Source: Lysobacterales bacterium
GTDB lineage: Bacteria > Pseudomonadota > Gammaproteobacteria > Xanthomonadales > Rhodanobacteraceae
Reading direction: 5' to 3'
DNA: 64,000 nucleotides
NCBI GenBank assembly: GCA_002632325.1
Contig: NSJK01000013.1
Coordinates: 54,722-118,721 of the forward strand
Part shown: piece after piece, positions 7,597 to 15,544 of the stretch
Numbering within the stretch: position 1 is the first letter of the stretch
How the letters are laid out: each line of letters opens with the position of its first letter
Notes under the pieces: generated by a model
The model's input: the letters and a program-made list of their open reading frames with translations, nothing else
Databases searched by the model: none
What the model was told of the DNA's origin: nothing
Made by a program: the position numbers and the translations under genes

Positions 7597-8549
7597 GCGC
7601 AGGCGGCGAACTTGCGATCCGTGCGCAAGGATTGACGCGCCGGTTCGGTGCCCTCGTCGCGGTCGACCGGGTCGATCTTGCGGTACCGCGGCGGGCGGTG
7701 CATGGCTTCCTCGGCCCCAATGGTTCGGGCAAATCGACGACGATCCGCATGTTGTGCGGCCTGCTCACGCCCAGTGCGGGCACGATCGACGTGCTCGGCC
7801 TGTCGATTCCGGCGCAGGCCGAGGCGCTGCGCAAGCGCATCGGTTACATGACGCAGAGGTTCTCGCTGTTCGAGGACTTGAGCGTGCGCGAGAACCTCGA
7901 GTTCATGGCCGACATCCAGGCGCTGCCGCGTGCCAGGGCGCGCGGCCGCATCGCCGAGCTCCTCGATGAATATCGCTTCGTCGATCGCCAGCGCCAACTG
8001 GCCGGCACGCTCAGCGGCGGCCAGAAGCAGCGTCTTGCGCTGGCTTGCGCCATCATCCACGAACCGGAGCTGTTGTTCCTCGACGAGCCCACCAGTGCGG
8101 TCGATCCCGAATCGCGGCGTGACTTCTGGGAAAAATTGTTCGAACTGGCCGACAAGGGGACCACCCTGCTCGTCTCCACGCACTACATGGACGAGGCCGA
8201 ACGCTGTCATCGTATCGCCATCCTCGACCACGGCGCGCTGGTGGCCGATGGTACGCCAGCCGAATTGACCGCGCGCCTGGATGGCCGCACCTTGCTGGTC
8301 ACGACGGCCGAACCGCGCCGTGCGCAACAGGCGATCCTCGGCGCGGACGGCGTCATCAGCGTCGCCCAGATCGGCAACAGCCTGCGCGTGTTGACCGCGG
8401 CCGGCGCAGGCGATGCGTGCAGCCGGATCGCCGGCGCGCTGGCGCGAGCGGGGCAACCCGCCGAAGTCGAATCCGTGCGCGCCAGCCTCGAGGACGTGTT
8501 CGTCGCCGCAACCCAGCGTGCGGATGCGAAGCCGGAGCGCGTGGCATGA
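7593..8549 (+). CDS. ABC transporter ATP-binding protein (ABC-2 exporter)
   Basis: A 318-residue ATPase. Walker A GPNGSGKST is at 41-49, the signature LSGGQ at 140-144, Walker B LLFLDE at 160-165 with the D-loop just after, and the H-loop histidine in STHYMDEAE at 197. After the nucleotide-binding domain comes a ~90-residue C-terminal extension typical of drug/lipid exporters of the YbhF/NodI/CcmA type. It should energise the permease encoded immediately downstream. The ATG overlaps the HlyD stop by 4 bp. It has a single nucleotide-binding domain, whereas E. coli YbhF has two, so the active complex would be a homodimer. Confidence 0.92.
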   Translation: MSAGGELAIRAQGLTRRFGALVAVDRVDLAVPRRAVHGFLGPNGSGKSTTIRMLCGLLTPSAGTIDVLGLSIPAQAEALRKRIGYMTQRFSLFEDLSVRENLEFMADIQALPRARARGRIAELLDEYRFVDRQRQLAGTLSGGQKQRLALACAIIHEPELLFLDEPTSAVDPESRRDFWEKLFELADKGTTLLVSTHYMDEAERCHRIAILDHGALVADGTPAELTARLDGRTLLVTTAEPRRAQQAILGADGVISVAQIGNSLRVLTAAGAGDACSRIAGALARAGQPAEVESVRASLEDVFVAATQRADAKPERVA

Positions 8550-9655
8550 ACCTGCGCCGCCTGTGGGCGATCGTGCTCAAGGAACTGCGCCAGTTGCGCC
8601 GCGACCGCATCACGCTGGCGATGATCCTGCTCGTGCCGATCGTGCAGCTGATCCTGTTCGGCTATGCCATCAACCTCAACCTGCGCGGCCTGGCCGCCGG
8701 CATCGCCGATCAGGCCAATACGGCCGGCTCGCGCGTCGTGGTGATGGACATGATTGCGACCGGAGTGATCGCGCCGGTCGCCGAAGCGCGTACGCCGGAA
8801 GAACTCGTGGCGATGCTGCGGCGTGGCGACATCAATGTCGGCATCGCGATTCCGCCGGATTTCGAGCGACGCAAGGCCGATGGCAGCGAAGCGGTGCAGG
8901 TCATGGTCGACGGCAGTGATACCTCCGTGCAGGGCGCCGCGGCGCAACTGGCGCAGCTGCCGCTGGCGAGCATAGTCGGCATCGGTGAGGCGCCATTGGC
9001 GAGCACGCCGCCAACACGTCCGGTATCGGTCGTTGCCTTCTACAATCCGGAGCGGCGATCCGCGGTCAACATCGTTCCCGGCCTGATCGGCGTGATCCTG
9101 ACCATGACGCTGGTGCTGTTTACCGCCGTTGCCATCGTGCGCGAGCGTGAGCGCGGCAACATGGAGCTGCTGATCGCCACGCCCTTGTCGCGCAGTGAAC
9201 TGATGCTCGGCAAGGTGCTGCCCTATGTCGTGATCGGCTTCGTGCAGACCAGCGTGATCCTGGCGCTCGGCGTGTTCCTGTTCGCGGTGCCGATCCGCGG
9301 CAGCCTGCTCGAGGTCTATGTCGCCTCGGGCCTGCTGATCCTGGCCAATCTCACCCTGGGGCTGCTGATTTCCACGCGTGCGCGCTCGCAGTTCCAGGCG
9401 ATGCAGATGACCTTTTTCGTGTTCCTGCCCTCGATCCTGCTGTCCGGCTTCATGTTTCCCTATGCCGGCATGCCCGCGCTCGCGCAATGGTTCGCCGAGG
9501 TGCTGCCGCTGACGCACTTCTTGCGCCTGGTGCGCGGCATCATGCTGCGCGGCGCGAGCCTTGCGGAACTGTGGCTCGATGCGATCGCCCTGCTGGTATT
9601 CACCGCGGTGATGATGAGCGCGGCGATCCTGCGCTTCCGCAAGCGCCTCGACTGA
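8546..9655 (+). CDS. ABC-2 type permease (YbhS/YbhR-like)
   Basis: A 369-residue integral membrane protein. The ATG at 8546 overlaps the ATPase stop and opens with the family-typical MNLRRLWAIVLKELRQLRRD, followed by the first membrane helix (AMILLVPIVQLILFGYA). A ~150-residue periplasmic loop precedes five clustered C-terminal helices (e.g. NIVPGLIGVILTMTLVLFTA and SILLSGFMFPYAGMP). It forms the transmembrane channel of the exporter; substrates of homologues include cationic drugs and membrane-active compounds. Only one permease gene is present, whereas ybh operons have two, so it probably dimerises with itself. Confidence 0.9.
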   Translation: MNLRRLWAIVLKELRQLRRDRITLAMILLVPIVQLILFGYAINLNLRGLAAGIADQANTAGSRVVVMDMIATGVIAPVAEARTPEELVAMLRRGDINVGIAIPPDFERRKADGSEAVQVMVDGSDTSVQGAAAQLAQLPLASIVGIGEAPLASTPPTRPVSVVAFYNPERRSAVNIVPGLIGVILTMTLVLFTAVAIVRERERGNMELLIATPLSRSELMLGKVLPYVVIGFVQTSVILALGVFLFAVPIRGSLLEVYVASGLLILANLTLGLLISTRARSQFQAMQMTFFVFLPSILLSGFMFPYAGMPALAQWFAEVLPLTHFLRLVRGIMLRGASLAELWLDAIALLVFTAVMMSAAILRFRKRLD

Positions 9656-9792
9656 ATTCACAGCAAGGCAGATGCCTGCGCTGCGCATCGACACAATTGA
9701 AGACCAAGGCGGGCCCGCTGCCGACTCGCCGGAAGCGGGTGGGAAATCGCGCGGTACGAGTCTTGTCTGACGACTCGGACGAAACCTGTCGG

Positions 9793-10728
9793 CTACGGAA
9801 CGCTTTCGAAGCCGTGCTCGAAGATCGTGTCGTCGGAAGCCGCGGAGGTGATCGCGCCTTCGTATTCACCACTTGCCGGACTTGCGACGGTGGTTGCTGC
9901 ACCGGTCGCAAGGTTGATGGCCGCGAACGTATTCGCGCCACCGCCTTGATGGATCCATGCGTAGAGCACGCCGGTGGGCTTGTCGAAGCTCATGCCTTGG
10001 GCGAAGTTCGCGGCGAAACCGGTCGGCCCGATCAAGGTGGCCGCGCCGGTCGCGGTGTCGATCGAATAGATGCTGTCGGTGAGGATGCTGTGACCATACA
10101 TCTCACCATCGGCATTGATCGCGATGTCGACCATGTTGCCCACGCCCATGGCGCCGATCAGAGTTGCAGCACCCGTGCCCGTATTGAGCGTGTAGAGGCA
10201 AGACTCGGTTGAAGTTGCCGTCAACAGATGGAAGGTCGATGCCGCATCGATGAAGGTGATCCCGCTGACGACTTCGCCGGCACCCAGTCCCGTGATTGTT
10301 GCGGCAGCAGTGAACGCTGCGGTCGAGGTGTTGAGCGTACCGATCCGGGGAACGTCGGCGACTGCCCACAACGTGTTGGTCGCGTTGTCCCACGCGAGGC
10401 CATGGATGTTGGCCGGCTGCGGGCCGATCACGGTTGCAGTGGCGGCATCGGGCAGCAGAAAGCTCTGCAGGGCATCGAAAGTCGGGCCGGCCCCGGGCCG
10501 ATTGTTGAGCCGACAGGAGAGGTCCCCCAGTGCCTGCGGGTTCTCGGAAGACCGTGCCAGCTGTGCGATCGACTACGGCAGACACGCCTGCGCATACCAG
10601 TCCGGTTCGCGCTCGACACGGTTGGACCAGGATGCGCAAATGGTTGAAAGTGAAGCCTGAGCCGATGCCGCCGGCGCCTGAACGGCCATCGCGGCAAGCA
10701 GCAAGATGGCGGTGGTGTGTTTCCTCAT
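9793..10728 (-). pseudogene. Secreted beta-propeller-like protein interrupted by one in-frame TAG
   Basis: From the ATG at 10726-10728 (AGGA 6 bp upstream) the frame encodes a signal peptide (MRKHTTAILLLAAMAVQA) and 51 residues, then hits TAG at codon 52 (10573-10575). I checked every codon downstream: the same frame continues without another stop to 9793. The continuation holds blade-like repeats (LYTLNTGTGAATLIGAMG and YSIDTATGAATLIGPTG) and ends IFEHGFESVP, the motif seen in other secreted proteins here. A CAG-to-TAG transition would explain the break. A GTG at 10429-10431 could start only the signal-less remainder. It may be a young pseudogene, a sequencing error or readthrough. Binding partner and function are unknown. 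Confidence 0.75.
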
Positions 10729-10851
10729 TGATGTCCTGCGTTTCTTCACCGGCGGTGCGCAAGGAGCGTGCTTGCGGGCAGGACGAGGTGGGTGGATGAT
10801 GCGCACGCAATCTCACCAGGGCAGTTTCCACAACGGAATCTGGAGATCGAT
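10729..10851. promoter_or_regulatory. Divergent promoter region of two secreted-protein genes
   Basis: This 123-bp stretch separates the starts of the TAG-interrupted propeller gene (leftwards) and the M36-like gene (rightwards), so both promoters must lie here or inside the coding ends. I see Shine-Dalgarno sequences on both sides but no convincing -35/-10 pair. Confidence 0.4.
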
Positions 10852-12681
10852 ATGCACAACAAGACCGTCTTGCGCACTCGCGCAGTTGCCGTGGTTGTGG
10901 GGATGTCCTTGGCGCTTGGCGTGGGCGCCGCAAGCTATCGCGTCTACGAGCTTCCGGTTGCGAGCCCTGATCATGGCGCTCGTGTCCTGCTGACGGATCC
11001 TGCGGATGTCGCTGCCTCGCCATTTGGTTGGCACGATGTCGATGGGATCGATGGCGCCGAGTTCACCACATTGCGCGGCAACAACGTGTGGGTTTATGTC
11101 GATGCGGACAACAACAGCTTGCCCGATGACGCGGGTCCCGATGGGGGGCTTGGGCTCGTGTTCGATTACGCCGCCGCACCGGGCAGCGTGCCACCGTCCA
11201 GTTACAGCGACGCGCTGGCGACCAATGCGTTTTACCTTGGCAATCGCTTTCACGACATCCTGTGGCATCACGGCTTTGGCCCCGCAGAGGGCAACTTTCA
11301 GACCAACACCTACGGTCTGGGTGGCCTGGGCAACGACGCAGTCAAGATCGAGATCCGCAAAGGGGGTGGATTGAACAACGCGGGTTGGGCGGCCGCCGCG
11401 GACGGGACCGCGCCGACCTTGCGCTTCTACGAATGGAACATGACCAATCCGAACCGCGAGGTCAGCTTCGCGGCGGACGTCGCCGCGTTCACATACATGC
11501 AGATCACCCAGTCGCGCCTGACTGGTGGATCGTGCCTTTCGAACGCTGATCGGGCCGAAATCGGCGTATCCGATTTCTTCGGAGTGCTGGTGACCAACGA
11601 TTTTGCGGCGACGACCTCGGCGACGCCGCGCGGACCTGCGACCTGGCTGATGGGGCAGCCGGTCAGCGGGACGGGGATCCGCGCCCATCCGTATTCCAGC
11701 GACATGGGCACCAATCCCCTGACCTATGCAAATAGCGCAACGGCCACGTCGCCGCATGGAATCGGTGTGATCTACGCCAGCGCCTTGTGGGACCTCGCCT
11801 GGTTGATGGTCCAGCGCGACGGCGCCAGCGGCGATCTCGTGAATGGCGATGGCGGTGACAATCGCGTGCTGCGACTCGTGATCGAAGGCTTGAAGGCGCA
11901 ACCCTGCAACTCCGGTCTGCTCGATTCGCGGGATGCGCTCCTGCAGGCCAATCTATCGTTATACGGCGGTACCTATGCCTGCGACATCTGGCAGGCGTTT
12001 GCGCGTCGCGGCATGGGCGTGTCGGCGAATCAAGGTTCAGTCACCAGTCTGGCCGACAACGTCGCCGCCTTCGATGTGCCCGCGCCCTGCAGTGAGTTCA
12101 TCTTTGCCGATGGCTTCGAAGGGCCACCACCGGAGCCGGTCTGGCAGCAGTTCTGCCCCGTCGCCGGCACGATCGATTTGCCTGCCGGCCAACCGGCGAC
12201 GACTTCAGGCCCAGCGTCGGTGTATCCGATCGAGGTTCCGGTGTCGGGCCTTGCCACCGACGTGGTCGGCGTGCGCGTGCAGATGTTCGGATTGACGCAC
12301 ACCTTTCCCAACGACCTCGACTTCCTGCTGATCGCGCCCGACGGTCGCAGCCTGGTGTTTCAATCTGATGCTGGCGCTGGAGTGGATCTGTCCAATGCGA
12401 CCTATACGATCGATGATGCCGCGGCCAGCCTCATGCCGATTGATGCTCAGCTGATCTCCGCGAGCTATCGACCGACCGATTTCTTCGACGGCGATCCGTT
12501 TGCCGCACCCGCCCCGGTCGGCCCGTATCAGCGCGCCGCAACGGCTGGTACGGCAACCTTCGCGAGCGCCTTTGGTGGCGTAGACGGCAACGGCAGCTGG
12601 GAAATCTACATCGTCGATGACGCAAGCGGTGATTTTGGCCAGCTTGACGGTGTGTGTCTGGAGATCGGCGTGTTGCCTTGA
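10852..12681 (+). CDS. M36 (fungalysin)-like metallopeptidase homologue lacking the zinc site, with P-domain
   Basis: A 609-residue secreted protein; the ATG at 10852 has GGAG upstream and opens into a signal peptide. Residues 29-405 follow the M36 fold (SPDHGARVLLTDPAD, SPFGWHD, GNNVWVYVDADNN, AAADGTAPTLRFYEW, RLTGG at 222-226, HGIGVIYASALWDLAW, EGLKAQPCN). Where active M36 enzymes have HExxH ahead of RLTGG, this one reads FTYMQ, and the downstream EGWSDF motif reads IGVSDF, so all three zinc ligands are missing. The usual FTP propeptide is also absent. An IFADGFE motif (417-423) separates this domain from a proprotein-convertase P-domain (about 455-605). It is probably a non-catalytic binding or surface protein. 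Confidence 0.82.
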   Translation: MHNKTVLRTRAVAVVVGMSLALGVGAASYRVYELPVASPDHGARVLLTDPADVAASPFGWHDVDGIDGAEFTTLRGNNVWVYVDADNNSLPDDAGPDGGLGLVFDYAAAPGSVPPSSYSDALATNAFYLGNRFHDILWHHGFGPAEGNFQTNTYGLGGLGNDAVKIEIRKGGGLNNAGWAAAADGTAPTLRFYEWNMTNPNREVSFAADVAAFTYMQITQSRLTGGSCLSNADRAEIGVSDFFGVLVTNDFAATTSATPRGPATWLMGQPVSGTGIRAHPYSSDMGTNPLTYANSATATSPHGIGVIYASALWDLAWLMVQRDGASGDLVNGDGGDNRVLRLVIEGLKAQPCNSGLLDSRDALLQANLSLYGGTYACDIWQAFARRGMGVSANQGSVTSLADNVAAFDVPAPCSEFIFADGFEGPPPEPVWQQFCPVAGTIDLPAGQPATTSGPASVYPIEVPVSGLATDVVGVRVQMFGLTHTFPNDLDFLLIAPDGRSLVFQSDAGAGVDLSNATYTIDDAAASLMPIDAQLISASYRPTDFFDGDPFAAPAPVGPYQRAATAGTATFASAFGGVDGNGSWEIYIVDDASGDFGQLDGVCLEIGVLP

Positions 12682-12717
12682 GGACCCATGGCGCTCGGTC
12701 AGCCGAGCGTCCGGGTC
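12682..12717. terminator. Hairpin between convergent genes
   Basis: The stem CGCTCGG/CCGAGCG (12692-12698 with 12703-12709, 4-base loop) sits inside an outer GGACCC/GGGTC pairing, just past the stop of the M36-like gene and ahead of the miaB stop on the other strand. There is no T-run, so efficiency is uncertain. Confidence 0.45.
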
Positions 12718-12743
12718 TGAATGCGTAAAGCCGCCGCAGCAGC

Positions 12744-14123
12744 TCAGGCGCTGCGCCGGTATTGCGTGTCGATGCGCCCGCGCAGCGAGTTGGTGAGCGC
12801 CTCGGTAATCACCACGTCGACGAACTGGCCAATCAGGCTGGATGGGCCGGCGAAATTGACCGAGCGCATGTTCTCGGTCTTGCCGGTCAGCTCGTTCGGA
12901 TTCTTGCGGCTCGGACCCTCGACCAGGATCGACTGCGTGCTGCCGACCATCGCCGCGCTGATCTTCGCCGCGTTGGCGTTGAGCGCGGCCTGCAGGCGTT
13001 CCAATCGTGCGTGCTTGACCGCGTCGGGCGTGTCGTCGTCGAGGCTGGCCGCCGGAGTGCCCGGGCGACGCGAGTAGATGAAGGAAAAGCTCTGGTCGAA
13101 GCCGATGTCATCGACCAGTTTCATCGTCTTTTCGAAATCGGCATCGGTCTCGCCGGGGAAGCCGACGATGAAATCGGTGGCGATGCAGATGTCGGGGCGC
13201 ACCGCGCGCAGCTTGCGGATCTTCTGCTTGTACTCGAGCGCGGTGTAGCCGCGCTTCATCGCTGCGAGGATGCGATCCGAACCGGCCTGCACCGGCAGAT
13301 GGAGGAAGTTGGCGAGCTTGGGCACGTTTGCATAAGCCTCGATCAGTGAGTCGGAAAACTCCAGCGGATGCGAGGTGGTGAAACGAATGCGGCCGATGCC
13401 GTCGATCTGCGCGATCGCATGGATCAAGAGGCCAAGGTCGGCAAACCTGCCGTCAATCAGCCGCGAGCCGAACGCCTCGGCGGCGCCCGCATCCATCGGG
13501 CCGCGATAGGCGTTCACGTTCTGACCAAGCAGGTTGACCTCGCGCACGCCCTGTTCGGCGAGCGCGGCGATCTCGGCGAGCACGTCATCGAAGGGGCGGC
13601 TGATTTCCTCGCCGCGCGTGTAGGGCACCACGCAGTACGAGCAGTATTTGGAGCAACCTTCCATGATCGAAACGAAGGCACTCGGGCCATCGGCACGCGG
13701 TTCGGGGAGGCGGTCGAACTTCTCGATCTCGGGGAAGGAGATGTCGACCTGCGGCTTGCCGCTGTCGCGGCGCGCCTCGATCAGCTCGGGCAGGCGATGC
13801 AAGGTCTGCGGCCCGAACACGAGATCGACGTAAGGGGCGCGTTTGACGATCGCCTCGCCTTCCTGACTGGCGACGCAGCCACCCACCCCGATCAGCACCG
13901 GCTTGTCGCCCTGCTTGAGCTCCTTCCAGCGGCCGAGCTGGCTGAACACCTTTTCCTGTGCCTTTTCGCGGATCGAACAGGTGTTGACGAGGATGACATC
14001 GGCCTCGGTCTCGTCCTGGGTCAGCTCCAGACCGTGCGCGGCTTGCAGCACATCGGCCATCTTGGACGAGTCGTACTCGTTCATCTGGCAACCGTAGGTC
14101 TTGATGTAGAGCTTGCCGGCCAT
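12744..14123 (-). CDS. miaB: tRNA-2-methylthio-N6-dimethylallyladenosine synthase MiaB
   Basis: A 459-residue radical-SAM methylthiotransferase that converts i6A37 to ms2i6A37 in tRNAs reading UNN codons. The N-terminal UPF0004 domain carries cysteines at about 12 (KTYGC), 49 (VNTCSIRE) and 83 (GVGGCVAS) for the auxiliary cluster. The radical-SAM CxxxCxxC (CSKYCSYC) is at 157-164, and the TRAM domain closes the protein ([19 protein letters not shown]). The length is normal. The start [21 protein letters not shown] fits the family; an in-frame start at 14162 is possible but less likely. No other tRNA-modification gene is adjacent. Confidence 0.96.
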   Translation of the reverse strand: MAGKLYIKTYGCQMNEYDSSKMADVLQAAHGLELTQDETEADVILVNTCSIREKAQEKVFSQLGRWKELKQGDKPVLIGVGGCVASQEGEAIVKRAPYVDLVFGPQTLHRLPELIEARRDSGKPQVDISFPEIEKFDRLPEPRADGPSAFVSIMEGCSKYCSYCVVPYTRGEEISRPFDDVLAEIAALAEQGVREVNLLGQNVNAYRGPMDAGAAEAFGSRLIDGRFADLGLLIHAIAQIDGIGRIRFTTSHPLEFSDSLIEAYANVPKLANFLHLPVQAGSDRILAAMKRGYTALEYKQKIRKLRAVRPDICIATDFIVGFPGETDADFEKTMKLVDDIGFDQSFSFIYSRRPGTPAASLDDDTPDAVKHARLERLQAALNANAAKISAAMVGSTQSILVEGPSRKNPNELTGKTENMRSVNFAGPSSLIGQFVDVVITEALTNSLRGRIDTQYRRSA

Positions 14124-14383
14124 GATCGCGTCAGGAGTAGGGGAGGTCGGCAAGTTTAGCATTGCAGAGCAAGGACTTAGGAAACGTACGGGCGGTCGGC
14201 CCAGGCAGTCGCAGCGGCCTTTGGGCGGTCATTGCACGCGTTCGGACGATCCATCTTCGCAAAATAGATCGTGGAACTCGGACGAGGCAGGCACGGTCCG
14301 GATCAGTCCGGGCAGGGCATTTCTGCTTGGCAACCTGAGAAATGTGGCCCAAACTCTTGCCCGGATTGGATTTAGGTGGATTC

Positions 14384-15544
14384 ATGTCGTCGATGCGCCT
14401 GCCCGGATTCGCACTTGCGCTGCCACTGTTGGCCGTCGCCGCATGGGCGCATGGCGGCACGCTGTACAAGTGCGACACCACCGACGGCAGCATCGCCTAC
14501 ACCAGTTCGACCAAGGGCTATACCAACTGCAAGGTCGTCGAGGTGTTCCCTGATCCGCCCAAGGCGCAGGCCAGACCAGCCTCCGTTCCCGCAACGCATG
14601 CGCCGCCCGCGCCCGCTGTCGTCGTGACGCCGTCCGCGGCGCCCGCGGCGAACCGATCGGGTTGGGACTACGCGGAAAACCGTGCCGACTTTGCCAACGT
14701 CGGCGATGGTGTGGCCGTGTCTCCAACCAGCGCCGCACGGGCAGATTTTCGTGCCGTCTACGCGGGAGTTGCATCGAGTGCGCGCAGTGTGGAGATCATG
14801 GATTTTTCCACCGTGCTCGCCGATGTGGCGAGTACCGCGACGACCGTCGGCAATCCGCTGTTCATTGCCGCGCCCTATCGGATGCGCGCGGGCACACGCA
14901 TGCCGGCACCGCTGCTGGCGTCGGCCACTGCGGCACCATCCACTCTGGTTCCGCGCGTGCTGCGCGGTGCGGTCTACAAGCTCACGCGCAAGGATGGCAC
15001 GATCGAATACACCAACATCAAGCCCAACGGTGGCGCCTTCGCGGTGTTGTTCACTTACATCGCGACCTGCGTTGCCTGCGACCTGCATTCGAAGATCGAT
15101 TTCGCGCGTACTGCATTGCATCTGGATTCCTATCGGAACGAGATTGCCACGGCGGCCGCGGACTTCGGCGTTGACAGCGCTCTCTTGCATGCAGTGATCC
15201 ACGCCGAATCGGCGTTCAACCCGATGGCGATTTCACAGAAGGGCGCGCAGGGCCTGATGCAGCTGATGCCGGGAACTGCCAGCGACATGGGCGTGGCCGA
15301 TGCCTTCGATGCGCAGCAGAACATCCGTGGTGGTGCGCGCTATCTCGGCGAGTTGCTGCGCACTTTCAATGGCGACACCACGCTCGCCACCGCGGCCTAC
15401 AACGCCGGTCCAGGCGCGGTGCAGAAGTATGGCGGCGTGCCGCCCTATGACGAGACGCGCGTTTACGTGCAGCGCGTGGCGACCCTGCAGCAGCGCTACC
15501 GCGCCGCAGCTCAAGGTGGCGCGGCGTCACCGCCGCGCTCGTAG
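14384..15544 (+). CDS. Lytic transglycosylase (SLT domain) with two DUF4124-type motifs
   Basis: A 386-residue envelope protein. AGGTGG lies 5 bases before the ATG, and the N-terminus (LPGFALALPLLAVAAWAHG) is a signal peptide. Two DUF4124-like segments follow, near residue 24 (LYKCDTTDGSIAYTS) and near 200 (VYKLTRKDGTIEYTN), separated by a low-complexity linker. The C-terminal ~125 residues are a soluble lytic transglycosylase domain: HAVIHAESAFNPMAIS carries the catalytic glutamate, then GAQGLMQLMPGTA, GARYLGELL and TAAYNAGPGAVQKY. It should cleave peptidoglycan glycan strands with 1,6-anhydro products. Its last 34 bp overlap the 3' end of the convergent GGDEF gene. Confidence 0.9.
   Translation: MSSMRLPGFALALPLLAVAAWAHGGTLYKCDTTDGSIAYTSSTKGYTNCKVVEVFPDPPKAQARPASVPATHAPPAPAVVVTPSAAPAANRSGWDYAENRADFANVGDGVAVSPTSAARADFRAVYAGVASSARSVEIMDFSTVLADVASTATTVGNPLFIAAPYRMRAGTRMPAPLLASATAAPSTLVPRVLRGAVYKLTRKDGTIEYTNIKPNGGAFAVLFTYIATCVACDLHSKIDFARTALHLDSYRNEIATAAADFGVDSALLHAVIHAESAFNPMAISQKGAQGLMQLMPGTASDMGVADAFDAQQNIRGGARYLGELLRTFNGDTTLATAAYNAGPGAVQKYGGVPPYDETRVYVQRVATLQQRYRAAAQGGAASPPRS

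Noticed and set aside
14346..14363. A sigma-54-like TGGC...TTGC pattern ahead of the transglycosylase gene
   Set aside because: The GG to GC distance is one base too long for the strict -24/-12 spacing.
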